Of a DNA stretch of 64,000 nucleotides, positions 9,901 to 18,822 are shown piece by piece. Position 1 is the stretch's first letter. Each line of letters opens with the position of its first letter. The stretch spans positions 1-64,000 of the forward strand of contig NZ_JAQOSQ010000017.1 of the NCBI RefSeq assembly GCF_030068455.1, read 5' to 3'. The position numbers were made by a program, and so were the translations under genes. The stretch is from Roseofilum casamattae BLCC-M143 (GTDB lineage Bacteria > Cyanobacteriota > Cyanobacteriia > Cyanobacteriales > Desertifilaceae). The notes under the pieces are model-generated. The model searched no databases and had not been told where the DNA came from. It saw nothing but the letters and a program-made list of their open reading frames with translations.

Positions 9901-12137
9901 ATGCGAACTATGGGTTAATTCTCTGCGGGGTAGTGGAAGATATCGAACGAGGCAAACGATTTGGTCGCTTGGCGATTGATTTGTTAGATACCGTTGAATC
10001 TCAAGAGTTTGCAGCACGGACTATTGAAATCGCCTGTTTGGGAATCAAACATTGGAAAGAGCCAATTAAATCAACCTTGAAACCGCTCTTGAAAAGCTAT
10101 CAGATTGGCTTGACCTCTGGCGATTTGGAATCTTCAGCATTTGCGGCTTATGACTATTGCGCTCATTTACTGGTCGTTGGTGAAAATCTGGAGACATTAG
10201 CAAGAACTATGTCGGACTACAGTTCCAAAATTAGAGAACTGCAACAACCGACAGTTTTTCACTTAAACGAACTGCACCGACAAACCGTATTAATGTTGTT
10301 GCAGGAAGAGCATAACTCTTGTCAGTTGAAAGGAGACGCTTATGATGAAGAGCAAATGCTACCTATCCATCAAGCCAGTAACGATGTTAGCTCTCTGGCA
10401 TTATTTTATATCGATAAACTCTTTTTGTGTTACTTATTAGGCGATCGCCAACAAGCCATCGCTTGCGGACGCGAAGCCGAATCTTATCTCGAAGGCATTG
10501 CCGGTCAAGTCTTTGTCCCCATCTTTCATTGGTATGATGCCCTCTCTTGGCTTGCCCTTTATTCTCAATTGGATCCATCAGAACAAGCAACGGCCATAGA
10601 CCGCATTGAATTTCACGAGAGCAAACTGGCAAAATGGGCCCGTTTTGCACCCATGAATTACATGCATAAATTTGACTTAATCCGGGCAGAAAAATGTCGG
10701 ATTTTGAGGAGAAATACGGAAGCCATTGACTTTTACGATCGCGCAATTGCTGGAGCGAAAGCCAATCAATATATCCAGGACGAGAGCCTGGCCAACGAAC
10801 TTGCCGCTCGGTTTTATCTCGATTGGGGGAAAGAAAAAATTGCCATGGCTTATATCCAAGAAGCTTACCAGGGATATCAGCAGTGGGGTGCCAGTGCGAT
10901 CGTCTCCCGGCTAGAAATAGACTACTTTATCTTGCTCCATCCTATTCTCGATCGCTGCCAACCTACACCAAACACTTCAAATCCTCCATCAACGTCAACC
11001 ACCCAAGTCCCTTCCGAACTCGATCTGGCCTCTGCGTTAAAAGCCTCGCGGGCGATCTCGGAAGAAATCGAACTCGATACCCTATTATCCAAATTAATGC
11101 AAATTATTGTTGAGAATGCTGGTGCCGATCGCGGAATTCTGATTCTCAATAATGGCGGCACGTGGGAGATGGCCGCTCTCTGCAATCAGGGAATATGCAA
11201 CCGATTAACAACAACCCTAGATCGCCATACCATTATACCCACTAGCATTATCAATACGGTAAAACGGACGCAACGAACCATTCTCATTGACAGCTTAGAC
11301 GAAGATACTCGATTCACTGGCGATCCTTACTTTCAGCAACAGCATCCGCAAAGCCTGTGCTGTACTCCCGTACTCAACCAACGGCAACCAATTGGCATTC
11401 TCTATCTGGAAAACCATTGTACGACCCGCGCCTTTTCTCCAGAGCGACTTGAAGTATTGAATCTGCTGACGGCTCAAGCGGCGATTTCTATTGAGAATGC
11501 CACGCTCTACAAGAAGATCGAATACTACGCTCAAACCTTAGAAGCGCAAGTCGAAGAACGCACCCAAGAACTGGCTCAAGCTAATGCAACGCTCTATCGT
11601 TTAGCCAATTTAGATGGTTTAACTCAAGTGGCTAACCGGCGCTCTTTCGATCGTTATTTGCAAGACGAGTGGCAGCGCAGTCAGCGAACTCGCCAACCAA
11701 TTTCTCTGGTTCTTTGCGATGTGGATTATTTTAAACAATACAACGATTGTTACGGCCATCAAGCTGGCGATCGCATTCTGCAACAACTCGCTCGCGCTCT
11801 CGAGCAGAGCGTTAATCATCAACCGTCTTTGGTAGCTCGCTATGGTGGTGAAGAATTTGCCATTGTTCTCCCCAAAACTGACCGACATGGTGCAGTGACG
11901 ACTGCCGCTCGTATCCGCAAGAGCATCAACGAGCTGAAGTTAACTCATCAAAACTCTTTAGTGGGCAAAACTATTACGGTAAGCATGGGAGTTCATAGTA
12001 TTATTCCCAGCAACGAACAAAGTTGGGAACAATTAATTCAGATCGCCGATTTTGCTTTATATCAAGCGAAACAACAGGGACGCGATCGCTATTGCTATGC
12101 TGCTTCTACCTCAAAGCCAATACTTTACTATGCTTAA
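6957..12137 (+). CDS. Ser/Thr kinase - AAA ATPase - GAF - GGDEF multidomain signalling protein
   Basis: 1726 residues with ATG preceded by GGAAG. Residues about 5-280: Ser/Thr kinase domain with VIIK (K38), HKDIKPSN (catalytic D130) and DFS in place of DFG (D149). Residues about 305-600: AAA/NTPase domain with Walker A GFSGIGKT (341-348) and a LILGAYRDNE-type sensor region. Residues about 700-1330: long helical TPR-like region. Residues about 1345-1500: GAF domain ending in the typical GILYLENH. After a coiled coil (about 1500-1545), the C-terminus is a diguanylate cyclase domain with GGEEF at 1630-1634. Related cyanobacterial giants usually end in a histidine kinase; here the output is predicted c-di-GMP synthesis. 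Probably cytoplasmic, with no membrane segments seen. Confidence 0.9.
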   Translation: MTPISIPGYHPTEIAYQGEQTAVFRGTRTGDGQPVIIKLLRTARPDFHQLVQLRNQYEISRDLNHPAIARSLALERYRNGYALIMADSGAIALSDYWPQRDRSLSEFAIVAVQLAEALHYLNQQRIIHKDIKPSNIIIHPATARVQLIDFSISTLLTKEQHIPNSNSLEGTLDYISPEQTGRMNRGIDYRTDLYSLGVTFFELLMGELPFLSNDPMELVHCHMAKIPLPMSDRLVGHSSGVQEDIPIVLSDIVMKLMAKNPEDRYQSALGLKYDLEQCWEQWSDRRAIERFTVGQRDRCDRFIISDKLYGRDEPIQQLLDAFARTATPGDSKQTELVLVTGFSGIGKTATIKEIHQPIVRQQGYFIQGQFNRLNRNIPFSAFVQAFQDLVRQLLGESDEQLVLWKAKILDAVGEQGQVAIDVIPDLERIIGPQPNIPQLSDSAAQHRFNLLFCQLIGAIASPEHPIVLFLDNLQRADLASLKLLEQFINRPSIQHLLILGAYRDNEIYPTHPLSLLLDQMGKDCPQVSTIHLQALDRQSVNHWIADTLLCSAEMASPLSDLVYQKTQGNPFFAAQFLKGLYEDGWITFASDAIHPGNSLGVWQCDLTQVRQLALTNDVVTFMVERLQKLPEATQDILKIAACLGDSFNLETLSIAIAKDKETIALELWPALTEEFIIPESTTYKFFQRSEHFVEVGKRNLCQIDLDKARVSYRFLHDRVRQAAYFLICDRHKKNTHLTIGRRLLEQIRDRQLDELDAIIVDAVNQMNLGSDAPIDRYEKHYLAQLNCRAGEQAKAGTGYLAALGYAEIGISLLPANPWQHDYQLTLDLYNLSAEAAYLAGNNSTSEAAIALILQYGNNILDKLKAYQTKIKILIGNNQFIKAIELGLKILDYLGVDLPLDPENAEIKTALDRLNQKLQYYPMDVLLNFRPMTSPTQLGAMRILSSLLNAAYLGRPKLLPLLVAKQVELSITYGNTSISPSAYANYGLILCGVVEDIERGKRFGRLAIDLLDTVESQEFAARTIEIACLGIKHWKEPIKSTLKPLLKSYQIGLTSGDLESSAFAAYDYCAHLLVVGENLETLARTMSDYSSKIRELQQPTVFHLNELHRQTVLMLLQEEHNSCQLKGDAYDEEQMLPIHQASNDVSSLALFYIDKLFLCYLLGDRQQAIACGREAESYLEGIAGQVFVPIFHWYDALSWLALYSQLDPSEQATAIDRIEFHESKLAKWARFAPMNYMHKFDLIRAEKCRILRRNTEAIDFYDRAIAGAKANQYIQDESLANELAARFYLDWGKEKIAMAYIQEAYQGYQQWGASAIVSRLEIDYFILLHPILDRCQPTPNTSNPPSTSTTQVPSELDLASALKASRAISEEIELDTLLSKLMQIIVENAGADRGILILNNGGTWEMAALCNQGICNRLTTTLDRHTIIPTSIINTVKRTQRTILIDSLDEDTRFTGDPYFQQQHPQSLCCTPVLNQRQPIGILYLENHCTTRAFSPERLEVLNLLTAQAAISIENATLYKKIEYYAQTLEAQVEERTQELAQANATLYRLANLDGLTQVANRRSFDRYLQDEWQRSQRTRQPISLVLCDVDYFKQYNDCYGHQAGDRILQQLARALEQSVNHQPSLVARYGGEEFAIVLPKTDRHGAVTTAARIRKSINELKLTHQNSLVGKTITVSMGVHSIIPSNEQSWEQLIQIADFALYQAKQQGRDRYCYAASTSKPILYYA

Positions 12138-12267
12138 CGGAACTTCAACCCAATTAATTTGTTCCCAAATTCATTTTCTTTGCCACTTGCGACCAACATT
12201 GGAAAGAGGATATCCAGGAAAACCCATAGCATCCCAGATCGAAATTACTGTATATAGTGTCTCTGAC

Positions 12268-12494
12268 CTGAGGGGGCGACAAGGGTCTTATAAGCCTTGA
12301 TGGATAAGCATTTTAACCGCGATCGCTTCATGAAGATGCCGCCTGCGATCGAGATTGACAAAGTTGACGAAGAAATGGGGTTTTCCAACTATGCGATCGC
12401 TTCTTTGCGATCTACAGACCGTCAATCTTTGCTAAGCTAATCTAGCTCAAAAGCAACATTCATAAGGCTTTCAGCTTGCTTGTCGCCCCCTCAG
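12268..12494. mobile_element. MITE-like element with 16-bp terminal inverted repeats
   Basis: CTGAGGGGGCGACAAG at 12268-12283 is repeated perfectly as its reverse complement at 12479-12494. Similarity continues weakly inward (AAGCCTT is shared in both arms). The 227-bp unit has no coding capacity. I could not find a target-site duplication. Perfect 16-bp ends on a short non-coding unit suggest a non-autonomous transposable element or the ends of a decayed insertion sequence. It stops only 8 bp before the start codon of the DUF262 gene and so forms its immediate upstream region. Confidence 0.6.
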
Positions 12495-12502
12495 ATACAT
12501 AA

Positions 12503-14293
12503 ATGAGTATTGCTCCACGTGGAATGACAGTAACTGAAGCTTATCGACTTTATCGGTCAGGCAGCTTATTGGTTAACAGAAAGTATCAAAGAAAATTAAT
12601 CTGGTCAGTGGAAGAGAAAGAAAAACTCATTGGAAGTATTTTAAAAGGATACCCAATTCCCTTGATTTTGCTAGCTGAACGTCCTCCCGTACATGGTAGT
12701 GCGAAAGACAAGATTTATGAAATTATTGATGGTATGCAGCGACTCAATGCTATTTGCAGTTTCATTGAAAAGTCATTTCCATTTCATGAAGCATATTTTG
12801 ATATAAATCAGCATCCAACAGCTAAACAATATGCAGATGAAGGCAAATTTGAAGTTCTTGAATACGATCGTTATTTATCTCCTAGAGAATGTACGGATAT
12901 ATTAGATTACCAACTGGCTGTTACGGTTTATACAGCGATGGATGAAAGTGATATCATAGAAGTCTTTGGCAGAATAAATTCCGGTGGTAAACATTTAAGT
13001 AATCAAGAGAGGCGACAAGCAGGGGTAACAACATCTTTCTCAGAGGTAGTTCGTACAATTGCTATGCAGTTGCGCGGGGATGACACTCAGAAAACAATTC
13101 AACTTTCTGATATGCCTCAAGTAAGCATTGATTCCAAAAGAAATCATCAAGGTTATGGAATTCAGGCAGAAGAGACCTTATGGTGTAAACAGGGAATCCT
13201 TACACCACGCCAGCTTCGTGATAGTGAGGATGAAGCAATGATCGCTGATATTGCTGCATCAATTTTACTAGCAAAACCTATACAAGTTAGCAAAGAAAAG
13301 ATGGATCGCATCTATGATAAAGAAACAGACGAATTTCAATTGATAGAGAAAGCACTTGCAAGTCACAGCTCTGCTTTGTTAGAAGAAAATATTGTTAAAA
13401 CATTTTCTGTTTTGGGTGAAACTATTGAAGCATATAGTACGGATCATAAATGCTTGCTGCAACTGGTTAATCCAGGTACTACAAATCCAATACTGCAAGC
13501 ATTTTACACCATATTTATGGCATTTTTTGACTTGGTGATTGATTCTCAACGTCTTCCAGGTGACTCTAAAGAAATCATGTTGTCACTCAAAAACCTGCAA
13601 AAAGATCTAGAAATCAGTAAACGGTACAAAACGACTACAGGACGTATAACGAACATCAAAAAAACAAAGGGTTTGATTCAAGATTACTTTGTAGAGAGAA
13701 GTCAATCTACTCTCGGACAAGGAGCTGAGTTGGCACAAAAATTTAAAAATGCTTTGCTTCGTTCTCGCTCAGAAACTGCTAAGTATGAATGTAAGCAAGG
13801 TTTACTTTACTTAAATCCCAATAATAGAGAAGTAAATGAGGATTTACTACAGAGACTCGTTCAAACAATTTGTGGAATTGCTAACTCCGATCCAGAAGTA
13901 GCAGGATATATTTTTATTGGAGTAGCTGACGGTAGAGAAGATGCAGAGAAAATTGAAAAATTAGATAGCTCTCATTTTGTTGAGGTGAGTGGTAGATATG
14001 TTGTTGGAATTGATAGAGAGGCTGAAATTTTAGGAAAAAAACTAGAAGATTATGTTGGGATAATAATTAATACGATCAAAAAATCTGAATTAACCGATCC
14101 ATTGAAAACTCAAGTCATCACAAAACTTGATACAATAAAATATAAAGATTTATCGGTGATTATAATTAATATTCCACCTCAAAATCAAATTTCCTTTTTA
14201 GGTGAAAAAGCTTTTATCAGAGAAAATTCTTCAACGGTAGAAGCTAGAGGGAAAACACTGCTGGCTATTTATGATTTGTTTCAAAAACGATGA
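12503..14293 (+). CDS. DUF262 (GmrSD-like) - AlbA_2 fusion, putative defence protein
   Basis: 596 residues, more AT-rich than its neighbours. N-terminal DUF262/ParB-fold domain: VNRKYQRKLIWS (24-35), the nucleotide-binding signature DGMQR (76-80, usually DGQQR) and FGRINSGGKHLSNQERRQ (155-172). The C-terminal 180 residues resemble the Schlafen AlbA_2 fold: YECKQG (E429-K431), GIANSD and FIGVADGRED (471-480), then VIIINIPPQ. DUF262 is the NTP-dependent part of GmrSD type IV restriction enzymes, usually with a DUF1524 HNH nuclease, which is absent here. A nucleotide-dependent phage-defence role is inferred. No Shine-Dalgarno is visible: the 16-bp inverted repeat ends 8 bp before the ATG. Confidence 0.75.
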   Translation: MSIAPRGMTVTEAYRLYRSGSLLVNRKYQRKLIWSVEEKEKLIGSILKGYPIPLILLAERPPVHGSAKDKIYEIIDGMQRLNAICSFIEKSFPFHEAYFDINQHPTAKQYADEGKFEVLEYDRYLSPRECTDILDYQLAVTVYTAMDESDIIEVFGRINSGGKHLSNQERRQAGVTTSFSEVVRTIAMQLRGDDTQKTIQLSDMPQVSIDSKRNHQGYGIQAEETLWCKQGILTPRQLRDSEDEAMIADIAASILLAKPIQVSKEKMDRIYDKETDEFQLIEKALASHSSALLEENIVKTFSVLGETIEAYSTDHKCLLQLVNPGTTNPILQAFYTIFMAFFDLVIDSQRLPGDSKEIMLSLKNLQKDLEISKRYKTTTGRITNIKKTKGLIQDYFVERSQSTLGQGAELAQKFKNALLRSRSETAKYECKQGLLYLNPNNREVNEDLLQRLVQTICGIANSDPEVAGYIFIGVADGREDAEKIEKLDSSHFVEVSGRYVVGIDREAEILGKKLEDYVGIIINTIKKSELTDPLKTQVITKLDTIKYKDLSVIIINIPPQNQISFLGEKAFIRENSSTVEARGKTLLAIYDLFQKR

Positions 14294-14318
14294 TTGTATT
14301 AAAGTACCTAGCTGAGAA

Positions 14319-14732
14319 TTATGTCTTGGGATCGGTCATTAACCTCAATTTCGGATAAACGATCGCACCCTCTCCATCATCCTTACTTCCCTGCAAACTC
14401 ATCTGTTGCACCCGAGTCAATAACCCTTTCGTTTCCTGCAAAAAACCGGCAATATCCAAATCCGCATAATCCGGTTGATATCGACTTAACCGTCCCATTC
14501 CTTCCTCTAATAATATGGCCGCTCCGCGCAAGTTCTCATTACCCAAATGGTAAATACCAACTGCCACTTGCAAAATACCTTGATATAACGTTCGCTCCGG
14601 TTCGCTCGCTTCCAACCAAATGGCTTCTAAAGTATCGTGGCAGGCATAAAATTCTTCTTGATTAAATTGTTCAATGAAAATACTATAGTTGGATTTATAG
14701 TTAATTCGATTAACAGTGAGACAAGTTGCCAT
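14319..14732 (-). CDS. DUF309 domain protein
   Basis: 137 residues. The core matches DUF309: FNQEEFYACHDTLEAIW near residues 24-40, then YQGILQVAVGIYHLGNENLRGAAILLEEGMGRL. The family is small, all-helical, widespread in cyanobacteria and Firmicutes, and lacks an assigned biochemical function; the conserved histidine and glutamates (E-x-H-E-like) suggest metal binding. It is convergent with the DUF262 gene, the two stop codons being about 25 bp apart. The start ATG at 14732 looks sound. Confidence 0.85.
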   Translation of the reverse strand: MATCLTVNRINYKSNYSIFIEQFNQEEFYACHDTLEAIWLEASEPERTLYQGILQVAVGIYHLGNENLRGAAILLEEGMGRLSRYQPDYADLDIAGFLQETKGLLTRVQQMSLQGSKDDGEGAIVYPKLRLMTDPKT

Positions 14733-14739
14733 CTGAGGA

Positions 14740-14795
14740 CTGAGCGCAGTCGAAGTCCGTGTTGCTCATGGTGTCCGAGCTTCGGCTTCGCTCAG
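14740..14795. repeat. imperfect hairpin repeat
   Basis: CTGAGCGCAGTCGAAG (14740-14755) pairs with CTTCGGCTTCGCTCAG (14780-14795) with two mismatches over 16 bp. It is a dispersed bacterial-type hairpin repeat directly upstream of the DUF309 gene. Confidence 0.6.
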
Positions 14796-14905
14796 CTCTC
14801 GCTGGCTTTGCAATTTTATGTATCACTGCTATTTAAATTAACTATAATTTGCTCTAAACTTGAATTGTCCATAGAATCATTCTCGCCTAAAGAAAATATG
14901 GTGTC

Positions 14906-14961
14906 GGGGCAGGTTTACTCACTTTATCGTTTTGCGGCCTAGATCTTGGTTAACCTGCCCC
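14906..14961. repeat. short inverted repeat GGGGCAGGTT / AACCTGCCCC
   Basis: Perfect 10-bp arms at 14906-14915 and 14952-14961 enclose a 36-bp AT-rich loop, in the gap between the DUF309 and uvrB genes. It resembles the dispersed GGGGCAGGTT palindromes seen in cyanobacterial genomes. Confidence 0.6.
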
Positions 14962-14994
14962 TACAGGTATTGGAAATCATCGAATAATTCTAGC

Positions 14995-16983
14995 CTAAAG
15001 CCGATCGCGCAATTGTTTAATCCGATCGCGCAATTTCGCTGCTTCCTCAAATTCCAAATCTTTCGCCGCTGCTTTCATCTTCTGCTCTAACTCTACAATC
15101 AGATTTGGTAACTCATCTAAAGGCAAATTATCTGGTAACGGTATCTCGTCTTCCATCTCTTGCGAGTTCAAGCGACGGGAGATATCGAGAAAGGCTAAAA
15201 TACTATTATCCACCGGTTTATTAATCGCTTTTGGCGTAATGCCGTGCAACCGGTTATGTGCGGTTTGAATGCCTCGACGACGCTCGGTTTCTGCGATCGC
15301 ATTTTCCATACTATCGGTTAAGTTATCCGCATATAAAATCGCTTGACCATTGACGTGACGCGCGGCGCGGCCGATGGTTTGAATCAAGGAGCGTTGCGAG
15401 CGGAGAAATCCTTCTTTATCCGCATCTAAAATAGCGACAAGAGAAACTTCCGGTAAATCCAATCCTTCCCGCAATAAATTCACTCCAATTAACACGTCAA
15501 ATTTCCCTTGGCGCAAGTCTTGAATAATCTCGATTCGTTCGATGGATTGAATCTCGGAATGGAGATAGCGAACTTGTAAGGATCTTTCCTGAAAATACTC
15601 GGTTAAATCTTCCGCCATCTTCTTCGTCAGCGTCGTCACCAACGTCCGCTCGTTTCGCTCTATCCTAGCTCGAATTTCTCGGAGTAAATCGTCCACTTGT
15701 CCCTCGCTCGGACGGACGATAACCTCCGGATCGATTACCCCCGTCGGTCGGATAATTTGCTCTACTATTCGATCTTCCGATAACTCTACTTCCCAATCTC
15801 CAGGAGTTGCCGAAACAAAGATACATTGCTGCACTTTCTCCCAAAATTCTTCCGACTTCAACGGACGATTATCAGCGGCACTGGGCAAGCGAAATCCACG
15901 ATCGATTAAGACGGTTTTCCGAGCGCGATCGCCATTATACATCGCCCGAACTTGCGGCACGGTCACGTGAGATTCATCGACCACCAATAACCAATCGTCC
16001 GGGAAATAATCCACCAAACATTCCGGCGGTTGTCCCGGTTGTCGTCCGGCTAAATGGCGGGAATAATTTTCCACTCCATTGCAATAGCCAACCTCGCTCA
16101 ACATCTCCACATCATATCGCGTCCGCTGACCGAGTCGTTGCGCTTCCACTAACTTTCCTTCCGCTTCCAAATGCGCCACTTGTACGTTTAATTCCTCAGA
16201 AATTTGCGCGCAAGCTATCTGCAATTGTTCTTTCGGAGTAACGAAGTGGCGCGCCGGATAAATACTGAGTTTCTGCAAACTTTCTAGGGTTTTTCCCGTC
16301 ACCGGATCGACATAGTAAATGCGATCGATTTCATCGCCAAAAAACTCCACCCGAATAATTCGGTCTTCATAAGCCGGTCCGATCTCCAAACTATCGCCTT
16401 TTACGCGAAACTTTCCCCGTCCCATTTCCATATCGTTCCGGGTATATTCAATCGTGGCTAAATCCCGCAACAATTGCCGCTGTTCTACTTCCTTGCCAAT
16501 CTCCAACGGAATCGCCGCCTTCAAATATTCCGCTGGCATTCCCAACCCATAAATACAACTAATCGAAGCAACAACGATCGCGTATTTGCTCTCAAACAAC
16601 GATCGCGTTGCCGAGTGGCGCAGCATATCAATCTCATCATTAATCGCCGCCGTTTTTTCAATATAAGTATCCGTCAGCGGCAGATAAGCTTCCGGTTGAT
16701 AATAATCGTAATAACTGATAAAATATTCTACGGCATTCTTTGGAAAAAATTGCCGAAACTCATTGCAAAGCTGTGCCGCCAGAGTCTTATTGTGAGCGAG
16801 CACTAACGTCGGCTTGCCAATCCGCGCGATCGCCTGGGCGATAGTATAGGTTTTTCCCGTCCCCGTCGCGCCCAACAGGGTTTGGTAGCGATGTCCGCCC
16901 TTCAAGTTCTCAATGAGTTGGGCGATCGCCTCAGGCTGATCCCCGGTGGGTTGAAATGGAGCCTCTAGCTCGAATCTGTCCAT
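14995..16983 (-). CDS. uvrB: excinuclease ABC subunit UvrB
   Basis: 662 residues, full length. Walker A GATGTGKT (38-45), the damage-wedging beta-hairpin region [10 protein letters not shown] (about 92-101), helicase motifs [26 protein letters not shown] and QTIGRAARH, and a C-terminal UVR motif ([21 protein letters not shown]) that contacts UvrC. UvrB is the central helicase-like factor of nucleotide excision repair, loaded on DNA by UvrA. The gene stands alone on the minus strand. Confidence 0.98.
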   Translation of the reverse strand: MDRFELEAPFQPTGDQPEAIAQLIENLKGGHRYQTLLGATGTGKTYTIAQAIARIGKPTLVLAHNKTLAAQLCNEFRQFFPKNAVEYFISYYDYYQPEAYLPLTDTYIEKTAAINDEIDMLRHSATRSLFESKYAIVVASISCIYGLGMPAEYLKAAIPLEIGKEVEQRQLLRDLATIEYTRNDMEMGRGKFRVKGDSLEIGPAYEDRIIRVEFFGDEIDRIYYVDPVTGKTLESLQKLSIYPARHFVTPKEQLQIACAQISEELNVQVAHLEAEGKLVEAQRLGQRTRYDVEMLSEVGYCNGVENYSRHLAGRQPGQPPECLVDYFPDDWLLVVDESHVTVPQVRAMYNGDRARKTVLIDRGFRLPSAADNRPLKSEEFWEKVQQCIFVSATPGDWEVELSEDRIVEQIIRPTGVIDPEVIVRPSEGQVDDLLREIRARIERNERTLVTTLTKKMAEDLTEYFQERSLQVRYLHSEIQSIERIEIIQDLRQGKFDVLIGVNLLREGLDLPEVSLVAILDADKEGFLRSQRSLIQTIGRAARHVNGQAILYADNLTDSMENAIAETERRRGIQTAHNRLHGITPKAINKPVDNSILAFLDISRRLNSQEMEDEIPLPDNLPLDELPNLIVELEQKMKAAAKDLEFEEAAKLRDRIKQLRDRL

Positions 16984-17167
16984 CTAAATGATAGTTATGA
17001 GAAATCCGAACAATAGTTTTAACCTATCATTACATTTATTAACAAGTTTGTGTTTTTGGACAAATTTATTTAAACTAGATGTGGCTTAACATTTTTTTAA
17101 AATTATTTAGGTCGATCGCCTGGCACGGGTAAAAGAAACTCTATCAGCGGCATACAAGGCACGGGTT

Positions 17168-17683
17168 ATGAGCGATAAAACCAATAACGGTTCCACAACC
17201 AGCAGTACCCCAGAAAAGGCAGCACCAACTCAGGCTGATGCCACTACTGCCAAACCCTCTCAAGATACCTCTAAAGAATCTCAAGAAAAGGAAACCACTC
17301 CGATGACGCAATCTTTAAAACTGAGCGCCAAACCAGAAACCGACTCGGCGAGCGAGCAACCCACTCGTTTTGCTCCCCTACCGAATAACCGTCCGGTAGG
17401 TACCACCGACCTCAAAATTACTGAGAACCTGCAAATCGGTCCCCTACCTGGAAACCGCCCTATAGAAGCCAGTCATATGAAAGTGAACGAGACCCTCTCC
17501 CTCTCTGGAAACCGCCCCGTCATGGCCGGTAACCTCGAGATTACCAACACCTTTATCACCTCCGGAAACCGCCCGGTTTCCTCCACTCACCTCAAAATCA
17601 GCGAAACCATAACCGTCATGGGCAACCGTCCTGTTGCCCCCAATGCGATTGACGGTCTGGATTTAATGGGATATTTAGACTAG
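17168..17683 (+). CDS. GNRP-repeat protein, function unknown
   Basis: 171 residues, soluble and without cysteine. The first 65 residues are low-complexity (Ser/Thr/Lys/Gln/Glu) and probably disordered. Then comes a tandem array: NNRPV (73-77), GNRPI (95-99), GNRPV (114-118), GNRPV (133-137) and GNRPV (152-156), spaced 22, 19, 19 and 19 residues. Between them are alternating hydrophobic segments such as LKITENLQI and LEITNTFIT, as expected of a small beta-solenoid or repeated beta-strands. The end is DLMGYLD. Similar GNRP-repeat proteins exist in cyanobacteria without known function. Monocistronic, with the regulator gene convergent downstream. Confidence 0.8.
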   Translation: MSDKTNNGSTTSSTPEKAAPTQADATTAKPSQDTSKESQEKETTPMTQSLKLSAKPETDSASEQPTRFAPLPNNRPVGTTDLKITENLQIGPLPGNRPIEASHMKVNETLSLSGNRPVMAGNLEITNTFITSGNRPVSSTHLKISETITVMGNRPVAPNAIDGLDLMGYLD

Positions 17684-17760
17684 TTTGATGCGATCGAGCA
17701 ATCTCCACACCTGTCGGGATTGCTTCGTCATATTTATTTCAGCGAACTAGAGATCGAGGG

Positions 17761-18492
17761 TTAAGACGCGCTCGAAGGCATTGATGGCGGACGGCGATCG
17801 ATCGGTAATCCATTTAATCCATTATGATTGAATCGATATCCCACATTGCGAACCGTTTGAATTAGGTAAGGTTGGCGCGGATCGGTTTCAATCTTCTTTC
17901 GTAATGATAAAACATGAGTGTCTACCGTACGAGGATTATCAATATCTTCCGGCCAGGCTCGTTGTAAAAGTTGAGCGCGAGAGAGGGGTTCTCCTCCCAC
18001 TTGAGCTAAGGCATAAAGCAAGCTAAACTCCTGAGGCGTTAGGTCGATCGCTTCCCCTTTTAAACAAACACGGCGCTGAACTAAGTCAATATTCAAATCG
18101 CCGTACTCGAGATAGGCTGGAGGAGTCAGTTTTTTCTGTCGTCGGACTAAAGCTTCCACCCGCGCCATAAACTCCTGCATCCCAAATGGCTTCGTTAAAT
18201 AATCATCTGCTCCGGCGCTTAATCCCTCCACAATATCCATTTCGCCATCGCGAGGGGATAACATTAAAACCAACGACTTTTGTCGTTCAAAAATCCACTG
18301 ACAAAGTTCGAGACCGCGATCGCCAGAAATACCGCGATCTAAAATAACTAACGTCGGTTCGCGTACCATATAGACTTGGCGAGCGCTCAGACTTTCGGCC
18401 GACTGAAACACCGAGTATCCCGCTTGTTGCAGGTGCCAACTCAGGAGCGATCGCAGATGGGGATTACTTTCAATAATCTGAATACCGACCAC
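17761..18492 (-). CDS. OmpR/PhoB-family response regulator
   Basis: 243 residues starting at GTG (18492). The receiver domain has phosphoacceptor D52 (VILDRG) and K101 (LTKPF), but its acidic pocket is reduced to E8-S9-N10 instead of the usual pair of acidic residues, so phosphorylation may be weak or dispensable. The C-terminal winged helix (about 127-228) has the PhoB signature LTPQEFSLLYALAQ and RTVDTHVLSLRKKIE. No kinase is adjacent. It resembles atypical cyanobacterial regulators in the NblR/RpaB broad group, but I cannot assign a specific name. Confidence 0.88.
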   Translation of the reverse strand: MVGIQIIESNPHLRSLLSWHLQQAGYSVFQSAESLSARQVYMVREPTLVILDRGISGDRGLELCQWIFERQKSLVLMLSPRDGEMDIVEGLSAGADDYLTKPFGMQEFMARVEALVRRQKKLTPPAYLEYGDLNIDLVQRRVCLKGEAIDLTPQEFSLLYALAQVGGEPLSRAQLLQRAWPEDIDNPRTVDTHVLSLRKKIETDPRQPYLIQTVRNVGYRFNHNGLNGLPIDRRPPSMPSSAS

Positions 18493-18822
18493 AATCGTAT
18501 CGCTCCTTAATTACACGATTTTAACAATTAGGGTGAAAGTTTAAACACCATTAAATTAACAAAACTCAACGATTTTTTTTGTAGTTTTGGATACCGAGTT
18601 TCCCCTTCTGGTCGCACCTTAGTCCAAAGATTTTAGGCGGATTTGCGTGAGTCCCCCATGAAAGGAATAATCAGAAAAGGGAGATCCTGTCTGGATTCTC
18701 GGTACATATTAGTTAAAATAGAACTATAAACCCTATTCCAACAGAGCCGAACGCTGACTATTCGTGGCTCAATGCTGATGCCCATCGTCAGGTCGAATGC
18801 ATTGATTAAGGAGATCGCCATC
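18493..18822. other. divergent regulatory region between response regulator and DUF6761 gene
   Basis: 330 bp, AT-rich. On the minus strand AAGGAG (complement of 18503-18508) lies about 10 bp before the GTG of the response regulator and decides that unusual start. On the plus strand TTAAAATAG near 18713-18721 could be a -10 element for the DUF6761 gene, and AAGGAG at 18808-18813 is its ribosome binding site. No further gene is seen. Confidence 0.5.

Noticed and set aside
18772-18822. Longer N-terminus for the DUF6761 protein
   Set aside because: AAGGAG sits 9 bp before the ATG at 18823, and family members begin there.
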